Assembly: GCF_005519465.1 (NCBI RefSeq) | Contig: NZ_CP027858.1 | Coordinates: 1,426,001 to 1,490,000 of the forward strand | Origin: Streptomyces clavuligerus | GTDB lineage: Bacteria; Actinomycetota; Actinomycetes; Streptomycetales; Streptomycetaceae | Reading direction: 5' to 3' | DNA: 64,000 nt | Part shown: positions 26,553-36,541 of the stretch, piece by piece | How positions within the stretch are numbered: the first letter of the stretch is position 1 | Layout of the letters: every line of letters starts with the position of its first letter | Position numbers and translations under genes: made by a program | Notes under the pieces: generated by a model | Databases searched by the model: none | Seen by the model: only the letters and a program-made list of their open reading frames with translations | Told to the model about the DNA's origin: nothing

Positions 26553-27008
26553 ATGGACACGCACGCGGTACTGGGCACGGAGCAGGAGCACCACCTCGCC
26601 ACGGAGGTGACACGGGCGACCGCCGAGGAGTTCCTCGGGCGGCTCCAGGAGGGCGACCCGGAGCGGATCGCCGCGCTCTTCGCCGAACGGGTCGACTGGC
26701 TGATCGCCGAGAACCCCGCCGTCCCCTGGATACGCCCCCGCCGCACCCGCGCCGACGTCGCGGACCACTTCCGCGAGCTGGCCGAGGGCCAGCAGGGCGA
26801 CCCGGCGGGCACCGCGATCGAAGCGCTGCTGACCGATGGCACGGAAGCCCTGTTCAGCGGCGTCCTCGCGGGCCGGGTCCGCTCCACGGGCCGGTACTTC
26901 AGCTCACCGTTCGCGATCCGGCTGAGCGTGGTGGACGGACTGATCGTCCGCTTCCGGGTGTACGAGGACAGCCTGGCGATCGCGGCGGCCTGCGCCCCGG
27001 GTGTCTGA
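26553..27008 (+). CDS. NTF2/SnoaL-like protein
   Basis: 151 residues with no signal peptide. GAGGAGG just upstream sets the ATG at 26553. Predicted cone-shaped NTF2-like fold: an N-terminal helix (TAEEFLGRLQEGDPERIAALFAERVDWLIAENP) followed by strands ending VVDGLIVRFRVYEDSLAIAAA. Such proteins act as small hydrolases, isomerases or ligand carriers. No catalytic pair can be assigned with certainty. Confidence 0.8.
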   Translation: MDTHAVLGTEQEHHLATEVTRATAEEFLGRLQEGDPERIAALFAERVDWLIAENPAVPWIRPRRTRADVADHFRELAEGQQGDPAGTAIEALLTDGTEALFSGVLAGRVRSTGRYFSSPFAIRLSVVDGLIVRFRVYEDSLAIAAACAPGV

Positions 27009-27130
27009 CCCGGGCCCGGCCTCCAGCCTCCGTCCGCCCTGTGTCGTGCATCGTGCACCGTGCGTCGTCGTTCCGCCGGACGCCGATCGTCGCTGTGCCA
27101 CCGTTTCGCCCGTGGGCCGTTCTCCGGTCG

Positions 27131-28153
27131 TCAGCCCAGCACCACCACATCGTCGGCGGTGAAGACCACGCCCACCTGATCCCCCTGCCGGGGCGCCGCG
27201 GCGGAGGGCAGCTCCGCCGACAGCTCAGGACCGGCCGGGGGACGGAGCCGTACCGCCACCCGTTCCCCCCGGAAGACGGTGGACCCGACGGTGCAGCGCA
27301 GCCCGTCCGCCACCGGCCCGACCCGTACCCCGGTGGGCCGTATCAGCAGGTCATGGGCGCCGTCCGGGGAACCGGCGGGAACCGGGACCGGGCCCCACGC
27401 GGTCTGTGCCGCCGCACCGGACACCGTCCCCGGCACCACGTTGTCGAAGCCGAGGAAACGGGCCACGAACGCGTCGGCGGGCCGCTGCCACACCTCGCGC
27501 GGGGTACCGGTCTGCGCGATCCGCCCGTCCCGCATGATCACCACCCGGTCCGCGAGGGTGAACGCCTCGCCCTGGTCATGGGTGACGGCGAGCACCGTGG
27601 TGCCCAGCCGGGCGAACAGCTCGCGCAACTCCACCACCAGCCGCTCCCGCAGCACCCGGTCGAGCTGCCCCAGCGGCTCGTCCAGCATCAGCAGCCGGGG
27701 CTCGGGCGCGAGCGCCCGCGCGAGCGCCACCCGCTGCTGCTCACCGCCGGAGAGCGAGGCGACGGAGCGCCGCTCGGCCCCCGGGAGCCCCACCAGCTCC
27801 AGCAGCGCGGCCACCCGCCGCTGCCGCTCGGCACCGCCGACCCCGCGCATCCGCAGTCCGAAGCCCACATTGCCGCCGGTGTCCCGTTGCGGGAAGAGCT
27901 GGTGGTCCTGGAACATCAGGCCCAGGTTGCGGCGGTGCACGGGGACACCCGCCTGGTCGGCACCGGCCAGCAGCACCCGTCCCGCCGTCGGCGGCTGAAG
28001 CCCCGCGACCACCCGGAGCAGCGTGGACTTCCCGCTGCCGCTCGGCCCGAGCACACACACGGTCTCGTGCGCGGCGACCGTGAGGGAGACCGCGTCGAGC
28101 ACATCGCGCGCCCCGAACCGTACGGTCACCCCGTCCAGTGTCAGCAGGGCCAT
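27131..28153 (-). CDS. Thiamine-type ABC transporter ATP-binding protein
   Basis: 340 residues. Walker A GPSGSGKS (36-43), Q-loop FQDHQLFPQ, signature LSGGEQQR, Walker B LLMLDEPLGQLD and switch HVTHD-like AVTHDQ are all present. A C-terminal TOBE-like domain of about 100 residues follows. The start ATG overlaps the permease stop by one base (TGATG). It is third in the riboswitch-controlled unit binding protein-permease-ATPase and so corresponds to ThiQ; without the riboswitch an iron(III) importer would be hard to exclude. Confidence 0.88.
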   Translation of the reverse strand: MALLTLDGVTVRFGARDVLDAVSLTVAAHETVCVLGPSGSGKSTLLRVVAGLQPPTAGRVLLAGADQAGVPVHRRNLGLMFQDHQLFPQRDTGGNVGFGLRMRGVGGAERQRRVAALLELVGLPGAERRSVASLSGGEQQRVALARALAPEPRLLMLDEPLGQLDRVLRERLVVELRELFARLGTTVLAVTHDQGEAFTLADRVVIMRDGRIAQTGTPREVWQRPADAFVARFLGFDNVVPGTVSGAAAQTAWGPVPVPAGSPDGAHDLLIRPTGVRVGPVADGLRCTVGSTVFRGERVAVRLRPPAGPELSAELPSAAAPRQGDQVGVVFTADDVVVLG

Positions 28154-29946
28154 CAGAACGCCGCCGCCGTGGCGGACGACGCCGAAGAAGACGCCGACGG
28201 AGACGCCGACGAAGAAGGACGGACGCGAATCCGCTCCAGCAGGAAGAGCGCCACCGCGCACACCACCATCAGAATCGTGCTCAGGGCCATCGCCTGTCCG
28301 TAGTTGAGTTCACCGGGGCGGCTCAGCAGCCGGGCCACCGCGACCGGCAGTGTCGGCTGATCGGGCCGGGCCAGGAAGACCGTCGCCCCGAACTCGCCCA
28401 GCGAGACCGCGAAGGCGAACCCCGCGGAGATCAGCAGTGCCCGGCTCACCAGGGGGAAGTCCACCTCGCGCCAGACCCGCAGCGGCGAGGCGCCCAGCAC
28501 CGCCGCCGCCTCCCGCAGCCGCCCGTCCACCGCGCGCAGCACCGGCAGCATGGTCCGCACCACGAACGGGGTGCCCACCAGCGCCTGGGCGAGCGGGACC
28601 AGAATCCAGGAGGAGCGCAGATCGAGCGGCGGCTCGTCCAGGGCGATCAGAAAACCGAAGCCGACGGTCACCGCGGACACTCCGAGCGGCAGCATCAGCA
28701 GCGCGTCGAAACCGCGGGTCAGCCGTCCCGCCCGCCGGGTGAGCGCGGCGGCGGCCAGCGAGCCGACCAGCACCGCGACGGCGGTCGCCGCGAGCGCGTA
28801 CTCCAGCGAGTTCCCCACCGCCTCGATCGGCGGGACGAGAAACGCCCCGCCCGCCTCGTCCAGCGTGCCCAGCGAGCGGTAGTGGTCGAGGCCGTAGCCG
28901 CCGGACGTGTCGAACGACCGTTCCACCAGCACCGCCAGCGGGGTCAGCAGCAGAACGGCCACGGTGAGCAGCACCCCGGCGAGCAGTGCCCGCTGACCGG
29001 CGCCGCGCACGGGGCGCGCGGCGCGCTCCGGGTCCACCAGCCGCAGCGCGCCCTCGCGCCGCCGCACGGCCCGGGCGTGCACCGCGAGCACGGTGCCGAC
29101 CACCGCGAACTGCACCAGCGTCAGCACGGCGGCGGTGCGCAGATCGAGCAGTTGGGCGGTCTGCCGGTAGATCTCCACCTCCAGCGTCGCGGTGGTGGGG
29201 CCGCCGAGGATCTGGACGATGCCGAAGGAGGTGAAGGTGAAGAGGAAGACCATCAGCGCGGCGGCGGCCACCGCGGGCGTGAGCACGGGCAGCGTCACCC
29301 GGCGCCAGGCGGTGAACCGTCCGGCGCCGAGCACCCGGGCGGCCTCCTCCTGCCGGGGGTCGAGCTGGCCCCAGAGCCCGCCCACGGTGCGGACCACGAC
29401 GGCGTAGTTGAAGAAGACATGGGCCAGCAGAATGGCCCACACCGTGCCGTCGAGCCGGACGCCCCACAGTTCGTCGAGGACTCCGCCCCGTCCCACCAGT
29501 GCGAGGAAGGCGCTGCCGACGACCACCGTCGGCAGCACGAAGGGCACCGTGACCACGGCGCGCAGCAGCTTCTTGCCGGGGAAGGAGAAGCGGGCCAGGA
29601 CATAGGCGCCGGGCAGCGCGATCAGCAGGGTGAGCACGGTGGAGACGACGGCCTGCCAGGTGGTGAACCAGAGCACCCGCTGGAGGTCGTCGCGCCCGAG
29701 TACCTCGCCGATCCGGCCGAACTGCCAGACCCCGTCGATCCGCAGTCCCCGGCCGACGATCGCGGCGACGGGGTGGGCGAAGAAGACCGCGAAGAACGCG
29801 AGGGGCACGGCCATCAGACCGAGCCGCCCCGCGTTCCGCCGCAGTGCCGCACCGGCGCGCCCGGCCGGGCCGGGGCGGGCCGGGGCGGTTCCGGTTCCGG
29901 TTCCGGTTCCCGTGGGAACGGTCACCTCAGGACGGTCGAGGACCAT
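28153..29946 (-). CDS. Thiamine-type ABC transporter permease (fused two-domain)
   Basis: 597 residues, two tandem permease halves of the ThiP/FbpB class, about twelve membrane segments. Each half carries an EAA loop: QEEAARVLGAGRFTAWRRVTLP in the first and REAAAVLGASPLRVWREVDFP in the second. The ATG at 29946 is used; a GTG at 29958 is an alternative, and both lie inside the upstream gene. The first residues include a GTGTGTG run encoded by four tandem GGTTCC hexamers (29887-29910), and the C-terminus is a Ser/Ala-rich tail. Confidence 0.9.
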   Translation of the reverse strand: MVLDRPEVTVPTGTGTGTGTAPARPGPAGRAGAALRRNAGRLGLMAVPLAFFAVFFAHPVAAIVGRGLRIDGVWQFGRIGEVLGRDDLQRVLWFTTWQAVVSTVLTLLIALPGAYVLARFSFPGKKLLRAVVTVPFVLPTVVVGSAFLALVGRGGVLDELWGVRLDGTVWAILLAHVFFNYAVVVRTVGGLWGQLDPRQEEAARVLGAGRFTAWRRVTLPVLTPAVAAAALMVFLFTFTSFGIVQILGGPTTATLEVEIYRQTAQLLDLRTAAVLTLVQFAVVGTVLAVHARAVRRREGALRLVDPERAARPVRGAGQRALLAGVLLTVAVLLLTPLAVLVERSFDTSGGYGLDHYRSLGTLDEAGGAFLVPPIEAVGNSLEYALAATAVAVLVGSLAAAALTRRAGRLTRGFDALLMLPLGVSAVTVGFGFLIALDEPPLDLRSSWILVPLAQALVGTPFVVRTMLPVLRAVDGRLREAAAVLGASPLRVWREVDFPLVSRALLISAGFAFAVSLGEFGATVFLARPDQPTLPVAVARLLSRPGELNYGQAMALSTILMVVCAVALFLLERIRVRPSSSASPSASSSASSATAAAF

Positions 29947-31034
29947 GTCTGAATCCACTGCTCACGGTTGTCGGCGATGGTGCCGGGGTCGACCGTCGGC
30001 GGCTGCTCGATCCTCGTGCCGTGCGCGGTGAAGATCTCGGGCAGCTTCGCCCCGTCGAGCACCGGGTTCACGAACATCTTCAGCGGCAGGTCCTCCTGGA
30101 AGGTCTTCGAGACCATGAAGTCCAGCAGCGCCTTGCCGCCCGCCTCGTTCTTCGCCCCGTTCAGCAGGCCCGCGAACTCGATCTGCCGGAAGCAGGTGCC
30201 GTCCGCCACCCCGGTGGGGGCCTCGGCGGGCTGCGGATCGGCGTACAGCACCTCGACCGGCGGGCTGGAGGCGTACGAGACGACCAGCGGCCTCTCGCCC
30301 TTGGCCTTCCGGCCGCCCGCCGAGCCCGAGAACTCCTCGTTGTACGCCTCGGACCAGCCGTCGACGACCTTGACCCCGTTCTCCTTGAGGTCCTTCCAGT
30401 ACTCCTGCCAGCCCTTCTCCCCATAGCGGGCGACCGTGCCCAGGAGGAAGCCGAGACCCGGGGAGGAGGTGGCCGCGTTCTCCACCACCAGCAGGTTCTT
30501 GTACTCGGGCTTGATCAGGTCGTCGAAGGTCCGCGGCGGGGCCAGCTTCTTGTCCGCGAAGTACTTCTTGTCGTAGTTGACGCAGATGTCGCCGGTGTCG
30601 ACGGGGGTGACACGGTGACGCCCGCGGTCCAGCTCGACCGCGTCGCCGACCTGGTCCAGGCCCTTGGCCTCGTAGGAGGTGAAGATCCCGTTGTCGAGTG
30701 CGCGCGACAGCAGGGTGTTGTCGACGCCGAAGAACACATCGCCCTGCGGGGAGCCCTTGGTCAGGATCTCCTTGTTCAGCGCCTCACCGGCGTCTCCGCT
30801 CTTGAGCACCTTGACGGTGTAGCCGGTGCTCCTGGTGAACTCCTTCAGCACCTTCTCGGAGACGGCGAACGACTCATGGGTGACCAGGGTGACGGTCGTG
30901 GACGAGGAGCCGCCCGACCCGGAGCCTTTCGAGCCCCCTGAGCCCTCGGAGTCCGAGCCCCCGCCGCAGGCCGCGAGCGCGCTGACGCCCAGGGCCGCCG
31001 CCAGCGCGGTGGCCACCGTCTTCTTGGTGTTCAC
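29922..31034 (-). CDS. Thiamine-type ABC transporter substrate-binding lipoprotein
   Basis: 370 residues. Signal peptide with lipobox ALAAC, Cys23, then a Gly/Ser-rich linker. The mature part follows the thiamine/iron-binding type II solute-binding fold (TLVTHESFAVSEKVLKEF, GDVFFGVDNTLLSRAL, VTPVDTGDICVNYD, AYNEEFSG). The GTG at 31034 follows AGGAGG with 7-nt spacing. The TPP riboswitch in its leader makes thiamine or a derivative the probable ligand. It overlaps the permease gene by 25 bp. Confidence 0.92.
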   Translation of the reverse strand: MNTKKTVATALAAALGVSALAACGGGSDSEGSGGSKGSGSGGSSSTTVTLVTHESFAVSEKVLKEFTRSTGYTVKVLKSGDAGEALNKEILTKGSPQGDVFFGVDNTLLSRALDNGIFTSYEAKGLDQVGDAVELDRGRHRVTPVDTGDICVNYDKKYFADKKLAPPRTFDDLIKPEYKNLLVVENAATSSPGLGFLLGTVARYGEKGWQEYWKDLKENGVKVVDGWSEAYNEEFSGSAGGRKAKGERPLVVSYASSPPVEVLYADPQPAEAPTGVADGTCFRQIEFAGLLNGAKNEAGGKALLDFMVSKTFQEDLPLKMFVNPVLDGAKLPEIFTAHGTRIEQPPTVDPGTIADNREQWIQTWSSTVLR

Positions 31035-31138
31035 TGAGATTCCTCCTGGGACCGGAGTGGCCAGGAAGAGACGCGGCCCCGCCCGGTCCCCGGAAAGGAG
31101 GGCCCGGCGGGGCGCAACAGCTTGAGGTGGTGACCGAA

Positions 31139-31224
31139 CTTCCTACCCGGAATGACCCGGGCGAGGTTCAGAGGGTCTGCGGCCGTCGGCTGCCGCACTC
31201 TCAGCGCTGTGGCGCTCCCCTGTC
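31139..31224 (-). ncRNA. TPP riboswitch (THI element)
   Basis: Read on the minus strand, the element starts with GACAGGGGAGCGCC (31224-31211) and contains the invariant CTGAGAG (31204-31198), the CTGAACC core (31171-31165), and GGGTCATTCCGGGTAGGAAG at its 3' end. These are the pyrimidine-sensor and pyrophosphate-sensor helices of the thiamine pyrophosphate aptamer. It lies in the leader of the binding-protein gene. Downstream, CCCCGCC/GGCGGGG arms (31077-31083 and 31106-31112) and the ribosome site could serve as the switching platform. Confidence 0.95.
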
Positions 31225-31229
31225 GGATG

Positions 31230-31257
31230 GGTATACAGATGTCAGTGGATGGTCATC
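31230..31257 (-). promoter_or_regulatory. Candidate promoter of the thiamine transporter unit
   Basis: A minus-strand -10 TATACC (31235-31230) places transcription start near 31224, exactly where the riboswitch begins. A GATGAC-like -35 lies about 17-18 bp upstream within the small inverted repeat GGTCATC/GATGACC (31251-31269). Confidence 0.55.
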
Positions 31258-31337
31258 ACGGCGATGACCTGGCACAGCGTACAAGGTCACCCCCGGGCGG
31301 CGGCAGCCCCCACCGGGGCCGCCGCACCGCGTCGGGG

Positions 31338-32444
31338 TCAGCGCTCGGCGGCGGCGAGCTGTCCGCAGGCGCCGTCGATCTCCTGGCCCCGGGTGTCCCG
31401 CACGGTCACGGGAACCCCGTGCGCGGCGATCGCCTCGACGAACGCCTTCTCGTCCTCGGGCCGGGACGCGGTCCACTTGGAGCCCGGGGTGGGGTTGAGC
31501 GGGATCAGATTGACATGGACCCGCTTGCCCTTGAGCAGCCGTCCCAGCAGGTCGCCCCGCCAGGCGTGGTCGTTGATGTCGCGGATCAGGGCGTACTCGA
31601 TGGAGACCCGGCGGCCCGACTTCTCCGCGTACTCCCAGGCGGCGTCCAGCACCTCCCGCACCTTCCACCGGGTGTTGACCGGGACCAGTGTGTCGCGCAG
31701 CTCGTCGTCCGGGGCGTGCAGCGAGACCGCGAGCCGGCACTTGAAGCCCTCGTCGGCGAAGCGCAGCATCGCGGGCACCAGACCGACCGTGGAGACGGTG
31801 ATCCCGCGCTGCGAGAGGCCGAGCCCGTCGGGCTCCGGGTCGGTGAGCCTGCGGATGGCACCGACGACCCGCTTGTAGTTGGCCAGGGGCTCGCCCATGC
31901 CCATGAAGACGATGTTCGACAGCCGGGCGGGGCCGCCGGGGACCTCTCCGTCGCGCAGGGCGCGCATGCCGTCGACGATCTGGTGGACGATCTCGGCGGT
32001 GGAGAGATTGCGGTCGAGCCCGGCCTGCCCGGTGGCGCAGAACGGGCAGTTCATCCCGCAGCCCGCCTGGGAGGAGATGCACATCGTCACCCGGTCCGGG
32101 TAGCGCATCAGCACGGACTCGACCAGGGTGCCGTCGTGCAGCCGCCACAGGGTCTTGCGGGTGGTGTCGTTGTCGCACGACACATGCCGGACGACGGACA
32201 TCAGATCGGGCAGCAGCTCGGAGGCGAGCCGCTCCCGCGCCGCGGCGGGGATGTCCGTCCACGCGGCCGGGTCGTGGGCGTACCGCGCGAAGTAGTGCTG
32301 CGAGAGCTGCTTGGCACGGAACGGCTTCTCGCCGATCGCGGCGACGGCTTCCTTGCGCTCTGCGGGGGTGAGGTCGGCGAGGTGCCGCGGCGGCTTCTTG
32401 GCTCCGCGCGGCGCGACAAAGGTCAGTTCTCCGGGCTTGGGCAT
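31338..32444 (-). CDS. rlmN: 23S rRNA (adenine2503-C2)-methyltransferase
   Basis: 368 residues, radical SAM enzyme that methylates A2503 of 23S rRNA and A37 of some tRNAs. The iron-sulfur cluster cysteines are Cys129, Cys133 and Cys136 (CGMNCPFC); the methyl-carrying Cys is Cys360 in DGACGQL. Conserved [15 protein letters not shown] and RLAVSLHAP follow. The ATG at 32444 has a TAGGA site. It is separated from cdsA by repeat-rich DNA. Confidence 0.96.
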   Translation of the reverse strand: MPKPGELTFVAPRGAKKPPRHLADLTPAERKEAVAAIGEKPFRAKQLSQHYFARYAHDPAAWTDIPAAARERLASELLPDLMSVVRHVSCDNDTTRKTLWRLHDGTLVESVLMRYPDRVTMCISSQAGCGMNCPFCATGQAGLDRNLSTAEIVHQIVDGMRALRDGEVPGGPARLSNIVFMGMGEPLANYKRVVGAIRRLTDPEPDGLGLSQRGITVSTVGLVPAMLRFADEGFKCRLAVSLHAPDDELRDTLVPVNTRWKVREVLDAAWEYAEKSGRRVSIEYALIRDINDHAWRGDLLGRLLKGKRVHVNLIPLNPTPGSKWTASRPEDEKAFVEAIAAHGVPVTVRDTRGQEIDGACGQLAAAER

Positions 32445-32488
32445 GGTCCTACCAGTGTCGCAGAGATACGACAAAGGGCTCGCCACCC

Positions 32489-32497
32489 TGTGGACAA
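32489..32497. promoter_or_regulatory. Isolated DnaA-box match upstream of rlmN
   Basis: TGTGGACAA, complement TTGTCCACA, is the preferred Streptomyces DnaA box and lies 45 bp before the rlmN start. Single copies occur by chance in a genome of this size; a regulatory role is speculative. Confidence 0.3.
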
Positions 32498-32577
32498 CGA
32501 GCCCTCGATCGAAGAACAAGCAGGTCAGAGCCGTGCGGCTGGATGGGGTCGCCCCGGTGGGCCCAAGGCCGGTGGCC

Positions 32578-32686
32578 GGTCGGAGCCGGGGGCCCGGCGG
32601 CCGGAGCCGGGGGCCCGGCGGCCGGAGCCGGGGGCCGGGGGGCCGGAGCCGGGCGGCCGGGGGGCCGGAGCCGGGCGGCCGGAGCC
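32578..32686. repeat. About 21-bp GC-rich tandem repeat downstream of cdsA
   Basis: Two exact copies of a 21-bp unit (32581-32601, 32602-32622) beginning CGGAGCCGGGGGCC, a third near copy, then degenerate 18-21 bp copies running up to the cdsA stop codon. Frequent G runs could fold into a quadruplex. No coding frame is supported. Confidence 0.85.
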
Positions 32687-33871
32687 TCAGCCCGAGCCGA
32701 CGAAGAGCACCAGCAGCAGCCAGACCACCGGAGCGGTCGGCAGCAGCGAGTCCAGCCGGTCCATGATGCCCCCGTGGCCCGGGAGCAGCGCGCCCATGTC
32801 CTTGATGCCCAGATCCCGCTTGATCATGGATTCACCCAGGTCGCCCAGGGTGGCGCTGACCGCGACCGCGAGCCCGAGCAGCAGCCCCTGCCACCAGCTC
32901 CCGCCGTCGATCAGGAACTCCATGAAGAGCGCGCCCGCGGCCATCGCGAAGCCGATCGCGCCCAGGAGCCCTTCCCAGGTCTTGCCGGGGCTGATCCGGG
33001 GCGCCAGTTTGCGCCTGCCGAAGCGCCAGCCGACCGCGTACGCGCCGGTGTCGCTGATGACGGTGAGCGCGAGGAAGACGAGGACCCGCCAGGGGCCGTC
33101 GTCCGCCGTGAGCATCAGCGCCACGAAGGTCGCGAGGAAGGGCACGTAGAAGACGGCGAAGACCCCGGCGGTGACATCCCGCAGATACCCCTCGGGGGGG
33201 TCCGTCATCCGCCACACCAGAACGGCGAGGGCGGTCAGGGCCGTCGCGACCCAGGCGCCCTCCGCGCCGCGCGCGTACCCCGCCACGACCATCGCCGCAC
33301 CGCCCACGGCGAGCGGCACCAGCGGCGCCTTGATCTGCTTGCGTTCCTGGAGCCTGCTGGTCAGCTCCCAGAGCCCGACGACGACGGCGACCACGACGAC
33401 GCCGACGAAGACGGCCTTGACGACGAAGAGCGAGGCGCCGATCACGGCACCGAGCCCGACGCCGACTCCTATCGCCGCCCTCAGATCGCGGCCCGCGTTC
33501 TTCTTCTCGCGCACTGCCTTCTTCTCCGGTACCGCCCGGCCGGGCCGTCCGGCCCGGTCTCCGGGACGCGGCTGGGCGGCGGCCGGATGGGGCGGTACGG
33601 AGCCGGGCACGGGGCCGTCGGGGCGCTGGTCGTGAAGCGGGGGGCCGCTTCGCGGGGCGGCCCCCCTCTCGCGCTGCTCACGGCCGTGGCGGCCGCTGTC
33701 TTCGGCGTCTCTACCTGCGTCGGGAAAGTCCGGCACGATGGGCATGGGCCGAGTCTGCTGTGCGGCATGCTCCTCGTACGTGGGACCCGCCGATGCGGAC
33801 CCCAGGTCGGACGGTCGCCTGCCTCCGACCACGTCGGCCCTCGGCGGGGCCCCCCAGGAAGAGTCGTTCAT
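32687..33871 (-). CDS. cdsA: Phosphatidate cytidylyltransferase
   Basis: 394 residues, integral membrane enzyme making CDP-diacylglycerol from phosphatidate and CTP. An unusually long Pro/Arg/Glu-rich N-terminus of about 130 residues, typical for Streptomyces, precedes eight or so membrane segments. The family signature [15 protein letters not shown] continuing to [19 protein letters not shown] is near the C-terminus. The start overlaps the frr stop by one base (TGATG). Confidence 0.95.
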   Translation of the reverse strand: MNDSSWGAPPRADVVGGRRPSDLGSASAGPTYEEHAAQQTRPMPIVPDFPDAGRDAEDSGRHGREQRERGAAPRSGPPLHDQRPDGPVPGSVPPHPAAAQPRPGDRAGRPGRAVPEKKAVREKKNAGRDLRAAIGVGVGLGAVIGASLFVVKAVFVGVVVVAVVVGLWELTSRLQERKQIKAPLVPLAVGGAAMVVAGYARGAEGAWVATALTALAVLVWRMTDPPEGYLRDVTAGVFAVFYVPFLATFVALMLTADDGPWRVLVFLALTVISDTGAYAVGWRFGRRKLAPRISPGKTWEGLLGAIGFAMAAGALFMEFLIDGGSWWQGLLLGLAVAVSATLGDLGESMIKRDLGIKDMGALLPGHGGIMDRLDSLLPTAPVVWLLLVLFVGSG

Positions 33872-34428
33872 CAGACTTCGAGCAGCTCGGCTTCCTTGTG
33901 CTTCAGCAGCTCGTCCACCTGCGCCACGTACTTCGCGGTGGTGTCGTCGAGCTCCTTCTCCCCGCGGCGGCCCTCGTCCTCGCCGACCTCGCCGTCCTTG
34001 ACCAGCTTGTCGATGGCCTCCTTGGCCTTGCGGCGGACGGAGCGGATCGAGATCTTCGAGTCCTCGGCCTTGCCCTTGGCGACCTTGATGTAGTCGCGGC
34101 GGCGCTCCTCGGTCAGCTCGGGGAACACCACTCGGATGATGTTGCCGTCGTTGCTCGGGTTGACCCCGAGGTCCGAGTCGCGGATCGCCTGCTCGATGTT
34201 GCGCAGGGCGGTCTTGTCGAAGGGGGTCACCACGGCCATCCGCGGCTCCGGCACCGAGAACGACGCCAGCTGGTTGATCGGGGTCAGCGCGCCGTAGTAG
34301 TCGGCGACGATCTTGTTGAACATCGCCGGGTGCGCACGCCCGGTGCGGATCGCGGCGAAGTCCTCCTTGGCGACCACGACGGCCTTCTCCATTTTCTCCT
34401 CGGCTTCGAGGAGGGTCTCTTCGATCAC
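33871..34428 (-). CDS. frr: Ribosome recycling factor
   Basis: 185 residues, exactly the usual length. Text such as [35 protein letters not shown] and [14 protein letters not shown] is diagnostic. It splits post-termination ribosomes together with EF-G. GTG 34428 is chosen with AGGAG 6 nt upstream; a GTG at 34431 is adjacent. It is translationally coupled to cdsA and preceded by the pyrH gene with a palindromic hairpin between. Confidence 0.97.
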   Translation of the reverse strand: MIEETLLEAEEKMEKAVVVAKEDFAAIRTGRAHPAMFNKIVADYYGALTPINQLASFSVPEPRMAVVTPFDKTALRNIEQAIRDSDLGVNPSNDGNIIRVVFPELTEERRRDYIKVAKGKAEDSKISIRSVRRKAKEAIDKLVKDGEVGEDEGRRGEKELDDTTAKYVAQVDELLKHKEAELLEV

Positions 34429-34562
34429 CACTTGCTCCTGCGTGTCTTGAGTAGGCTGCGGTCCCCCGGGCCGTGGGCCACGGGGGAATGCCCGGGCCGG
34501 GCGGAACGTCTGTCGCGTCTTCCCTGCACGGTGTCCGACCGGCAGGGCTTTGTCCATGCCCC

Positions 34563-34586
34563 GGACGGCCGCCGCGGCGGCCGTCC
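34563..34586 (-). terminator. 24-bp perfect palindrome between pyrH and frr
   Basis: GGACGGCCGCCG directly abuts its complement, giving a hairpin of about 10 bp with a 4-nt loop, 15 nt downstream of the pyrH stop. It probably terminates or attenuates transcription before frr. Confidence 0.7.
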
Positions 34587-34600
34587 CGGACGTCCCGGAA

Positions 34601-35395
34601 TCAGGCCCGGGTGCCCTCGTCGCTCACCAGTGTGCCGATCTTCTCACCCTTGACGGCCCGCGCGATATTGCCCTCGGCGAGAAGTTCGAAGACCAGGATC
34701 GGCAGGGCGTTGTCCCGGCACAGGGTGATGGCGGTGGCGTCGGCGACCTTGAGGTCGCGGGCGAGCACCTCGCCGTACTCCAGCGCGTCGAACTTCACCG
34801 CGTCGGGGTTGGCCTTGGGGTCGGAGTCGTAGACACCGTCGACACCGTTCTTGCCCATCAGCAGGGCCTCGGCCTGGATCTCCAGGGCGCGCTGTGCGGC
34901 GGTGGTGTCGGTGGAGAAGTAGGGCATGCCCATACCCGCGCCGAAGATCACCACACGGCCCTTCTCCAGGTGGCGCACCGCGCGCAGCGGGATATAGGGC
35001 TCGGCGACCTGCGCCATGGTGATGGCGGTCTGGACCCGGGAGTCGATGCCCTCCTTCTCCAGGAAGTCCTGGAGGGCGAGGCAGTTCATCACGGTGCCGA
35101 GCATGCCCATGTAGTCGGAGCGGGCCCGGTCCATGCCGCGCACCTGGAGCTCGGCGCCGCGGAAGAAGTTGCCGCCGCCGATGACCACGGCGACCTCTGC
35201 GCCGTCCCGGACCACCGCGGCAATCTCGCGGGCGATGGCGTGCACCACGTCGGGATCGACGCCGAGTCCTCCGCCGCCGGAGAACGCCTCACCGGAGAGC
35301 TTCAGCATGAAGCGCCCGGCCTTCTTCACGTCATGCTTCCCGTCGTGGTCGCTGTTGTCGCCGGTTGCCTTGGTGGCGTCCGCGCCCTTGTTCAT
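34601..35395 (-). CDS. pyrH: UMP kinase
   Basis: 264 residues, amino-acid-kinase fold, phosphorylates UMP to [16 protein letters not shown] near residue 30 is the phosphate loop, followed by [41 protein letters not shown] and [13 protein letters not shown] Lys/Asp-rich N-extension of about 25 residues is present. AGGAG sets the ATG at 35395. It follows tsf, as usual in the rpsB-tsf-pyrH-frr group. Confidence 0.97.
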   Translation of the reverse strand: MNKGADATKATGDNSDHDGKHDVKKAGRFMLKLSGEAFSGGGGLGVDPDVVHAIAREIAAVVRDGAEVAVVIGGGNFFRGAELQVRGMDRARSDYMGMLGTVMNCLALQDFLEKEGIDSRVQTAITMAQVAEPYIPLRAVRHLEKGRVVIFGAGMGMPYFSTDTTAAQRALEIQAEALLMGKNGVDGVYDSDPKANPDAVKFDALEYGEVLARDLKVADATAITLCRDNALPILVFELLAEGNIARAVKGEKIGTLVSDEGTRA

Positions 35396-35422
35396 GGAGA
35401 TCTCCTCGTGCACATACGAAGA

Positions 35423-35467
35423 AGGCCATTGCCGCTCGGGTGCTGGTGTCCCTGTCGGCAATGGCCT
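35423..35467 (-). terminator. Hairpin between tsf and pyrH
   Basis: AGGCCATTGCCG (35423-35434) pairs perfectly over 12 bp with CGGCAATGGCCT (35456-35467); the loop is 21 nt. It lies midway between the tsf stop and the pyrH start, so it may end the tsf message or act as a leader attenuator for pyrH. Confidence 0.65.
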
Positions 35468-35589
35468 CCTCGTCAGATCTGCGGTCGTCCGGCGCCTTGA
35501 CGTCGCTGTGCCGAGGGGCACACGCGGCCGTCGACAGCGTGAGAAACCCTAGCGGGCTCCCGGATCGATCGCGTACTCGCCGTACTCGC

Positions 35590-36435
35590 TCAGGCGCCGA
35601 CGCGGATGCGCGCGAAACGCTTCAGCTCGACACCGGCCTCGTCAAGAATCTTCTTGACGGACTTCTTGTTGTCCTTGGCGAACGGCTGGTCAAGAAGGGT
35701 GACCTCCTTGAAGAAGCCGTTGACCCGACCCTCGACGATCTTGGGCAGGGCGGCCTCGGGCTTGCCCTCCTCACGCGAGGTGGCCTCGGCCACGCGACGC
35801 TCGTTCTCGACGACCTCGGCCGGGACGTCCTCACGGGTGAGGTAGGTCGGCGCGAAGGCGGCGACGTGCTGGGCCACGTCCTTGGCGACGACAGCGGCGG
35901 CGTCGCCGCCCTTGTCCAGCTCGACCAGGACGCCGACCTGCGGGGGCAGGTCAGGCATGGTGCGGTGCAGGTAGACGCCCACGTAGCCGCCGGAGAACTG
36001 CGCGAAGCGGTCCAGGACGATCTTCTCGCCGAGGTTGGCGTTCGCCTCGTCCACGAAGGCCTGGACGGTCTTGCCCGGCTCGATCTCGGAGGCGAGCAGC
36101 GCCTCCAGGTCGGCCGGGGAGGACGCGGCGACGTGCGCGGCCAGCGTGTTGGCGGTGGCGAGGAACTTGTCACCCTTGGCGACGAAGTCCGTCTCGCACT
36201 TCAGCTCCAGCAGCACACCGGAGGTCTGGTCCTCGGAGATGAGGGCGACGACGGCACCGTTGGTGGCGGAACGGCCCTCGCGCTTGGCGACGCCCTTCTG
36301 GCCCTTGACGCGCAGCAGCTCGACGGCCTTCTCGACGTCGCCCTCGGCCTCGACCAGCGCCTTCTTGCAGTCCATCATGCCGGCGCCGGTCAGCTCGCGG
36401 AGCTTCTTGACGTCAGCGGCGGTGTAGTTCGCCAT
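35590..36435 (-). CDS. tsf: Elongation factor Ts
   Basis: 281 residues, the EF-Tu nucleotide exchange factor. Conserved [19 protein letters not shown] at the N-terminus and [11 protein letters not shown] near 78 are signature sequences. The length matches the short actinobacterial form. The ATG at 36435 has AAGGA close upstream. It follows rpsB with a 169-bp gap containing a strong hairpin. Confidence 0.98.
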   Translation of the reverse strand: MANYTAADVKKLRELTGAGMMDCKKALVEAEGDVEKAVELLRVKGQKGVAKREGRSATNGAVVALISEDQTSGVLLELKCETDFVAKGDKFLATANTLAAHVAASSPADLEALLASEIEPGKTVQAFVDEANANLGEKIVLDRFAQFSGGYVGVYLHRTMPDLPPQVGVLVELDKGGDAAAVVAKDVAQHVAAFAPTYLTREDVPAEVVENERRVAEATSREEGKPEAALPKIVEGRVNGFFKEVTLLDQPFAKDNKKSVKKILDEAGVELKRFARIRVGA

Positions 36436-36541
36436 GTCCTTGAGTCTCTTCTCGAAAAGTCGAAAGTCGAAGATCTGTCGCCGGGTGCGCAGAGAGGCCG
36501 GCGGGCCGTCTCAGGACAGTGTGACGCAGATCCACGGGTGT

